A stretch of DNA of 6,948 bases from a candidate division CSSED10-310 bacterium. GTDB lineage: Bacteria > CSSED10-310 > JAFGJC01. The stretch's first letter is position 1, and every line of letters starts with the position of its first letter. The DNA lies in NCBI GenBank assembly GCA_016929305.1, contig JAFGJC010000485.1, positions 1 through 6,948 on the forward strand, read 5' to 3'. Position numbers and translations under genes: made by a program. The notes under the pieces are model-generated. The model searched no databases. It had not been told where the DNA came from and saw only the letters and a program-made list of their open reading frames with translations. Below are positions 6,416 through 6,948 of this stretch, one piece after another.

Positions 6416-6948
6416 TGGCGCGCATCGATGCATTTCTCAGACTCATGATAGAACAACGCGCATCGGATCTGCATTTTGTTTCCGGTCATGTTCCAATAAT
6501 GCGAGTCCATGGAGAACTCATTCCGTTAAAGTACCGACGTATCAACTCCAACGATTGTTTGAATTTCGTCAACGAAATTATTCCCCAACATTTACGAAGG
6601 AAATTTGATGAGGAATCGGATGCGGATTTCAGCTATCAGATTGATGGCATCGCCAGGTTTCGAATCAATCTATATCGACATCGATACGGTGTTGGTGCCA
6701 CGCTGCGGATGATACCGATGGAGATTCCCTCACTTGAGAGTCTTCATCTGCCTTCGGCAGTGATGCGATTTGCGGAGATTCCAAAAGGGTTGATTCTTGT
6801 TACCGGTCCGACCGGAAGCGGCAAGTCAACAACACTGGCAACGATTATCGAAAAAATAAACTGCACACACAAACGGCATATTTTGACTATAGAAGATCCT
6901 ATCGAGTTTATCTATAAGCGCAAGATGAGTTTGATATCACAGCGGGAA
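6415..6948 (+). CDS. pilT: PilT, type IV pilus retraction ATPase (3' truncated by window)
   Basis: 178 residues are visible and the frame stays open to the window edge, about half of a normal PilT. It begins MARIDAFLRLMIEQRASDLHF, so the standard N-terminal ASDLH motif is right at the start and there is no HEAT arm. It continues with RVHGELIPL (31-39), RFRINLYRHR (81-90), LRMIP (97-101), a canonical Walker A GPTGSGKST (131-139) and the Asp box ILTIEDPIEFIY (156-167), ending in SLISQRE. Walker B, the His box and the C-terminal helices should lie beyond the edge. The ATG overlaps the upstream stop by one base (TAATG), so the two ATPases are almost certainly made from one message. The canonical motifs suggest this is the principal retraction ATPase and the upstream fusion an accessory, PilU-like partner; that assignment is inference. 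Confidence 0.93.
   Translation, partial: MARIDAFLRLMIEQRASDLHFVSGHVPIMRVHGELIPLKYRRINSNDCLNFVNEIIPQHLRRKFDEESDADFSYQIDGIARFRINLYRHRYGVGATLRMIPMEIPSLESLHLPSAVMRFAEIPKGLILVTGPTGSGKSTTLATIIEKINCTHKRHILTIEDPIEFIYKRKMSLISQRE

Noticed and set aside
6345..6608. Plus-strand open frame of 87 codons spanning the junction of the two ATPase genes
   Set aside because: It is out of frame with both and low in hydrophobic structure; the frame starting at 6415 gives a clear PilT sequence.

Overview
The window carries five protein genes on a bacterial chromosome fragment of moderate GC content. It looks like an environmental bacterium with type IV pili: two PilT-family motor ATPases sit in tandem, and two secreted proteins carry signal peptides, several cysteines and Pro/Thr-rich linkers. 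Type IVa pili and this kind of export suggest a diderm. The sequence does not let me name a phylum, and nothing here (no RNA genes, transposase, integrase or CRISPR array) marks a mobile island.

Left part (1-2812): two divergent genes for secreted proteins share an intergenic region of about 230 bases. The leftward gene (66-1148) encodes an OB-fold type protein and ends at a strong hairpin terminator (15-49). The rightward gene (1376-2812) encodes a protein with a glutamine-amidotransferase-like fold (DUF4350/ThuA-like). Both have a signal peptide, a different globular region, a Thr/Pro linker and then a recognisably homologous C-terminal module of about 110 residues with a hydrophobic-aromatic motif (FFFWPEW / FFFYPSW). 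The shared module is the best evidence that the two products go to the same place or are handled by the same machinery.

Middle (2799-3655): a leftward HAD-superfamily phosphatase gene converges on the amidotransferase-fold gene and overlaps its 3' end by 14 bases, with no visible terminator between them. Its upstream region is shared with the rightward pilus-motor operon, and each direction has a plausible sigma70-type promoter with a TAAAAT -10 element.

Right part (3656-6948): an apparent operon. The first gene encodes 919 residues: about 550 residues of HEAT-repeat solenoid fused to a complete PilT/PilU-type ATPase. The second starts inside the first gene's stop codon (TAATG) and encodes an ordinary PilT, cut by the window edge after 178 residues, just past the Asp box. 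The expected picture is a type IV pilus retraction motor with one standard subunit and one paralogue carrying a large protein-interaction arm. This fusion is the most unusual thing in the window.
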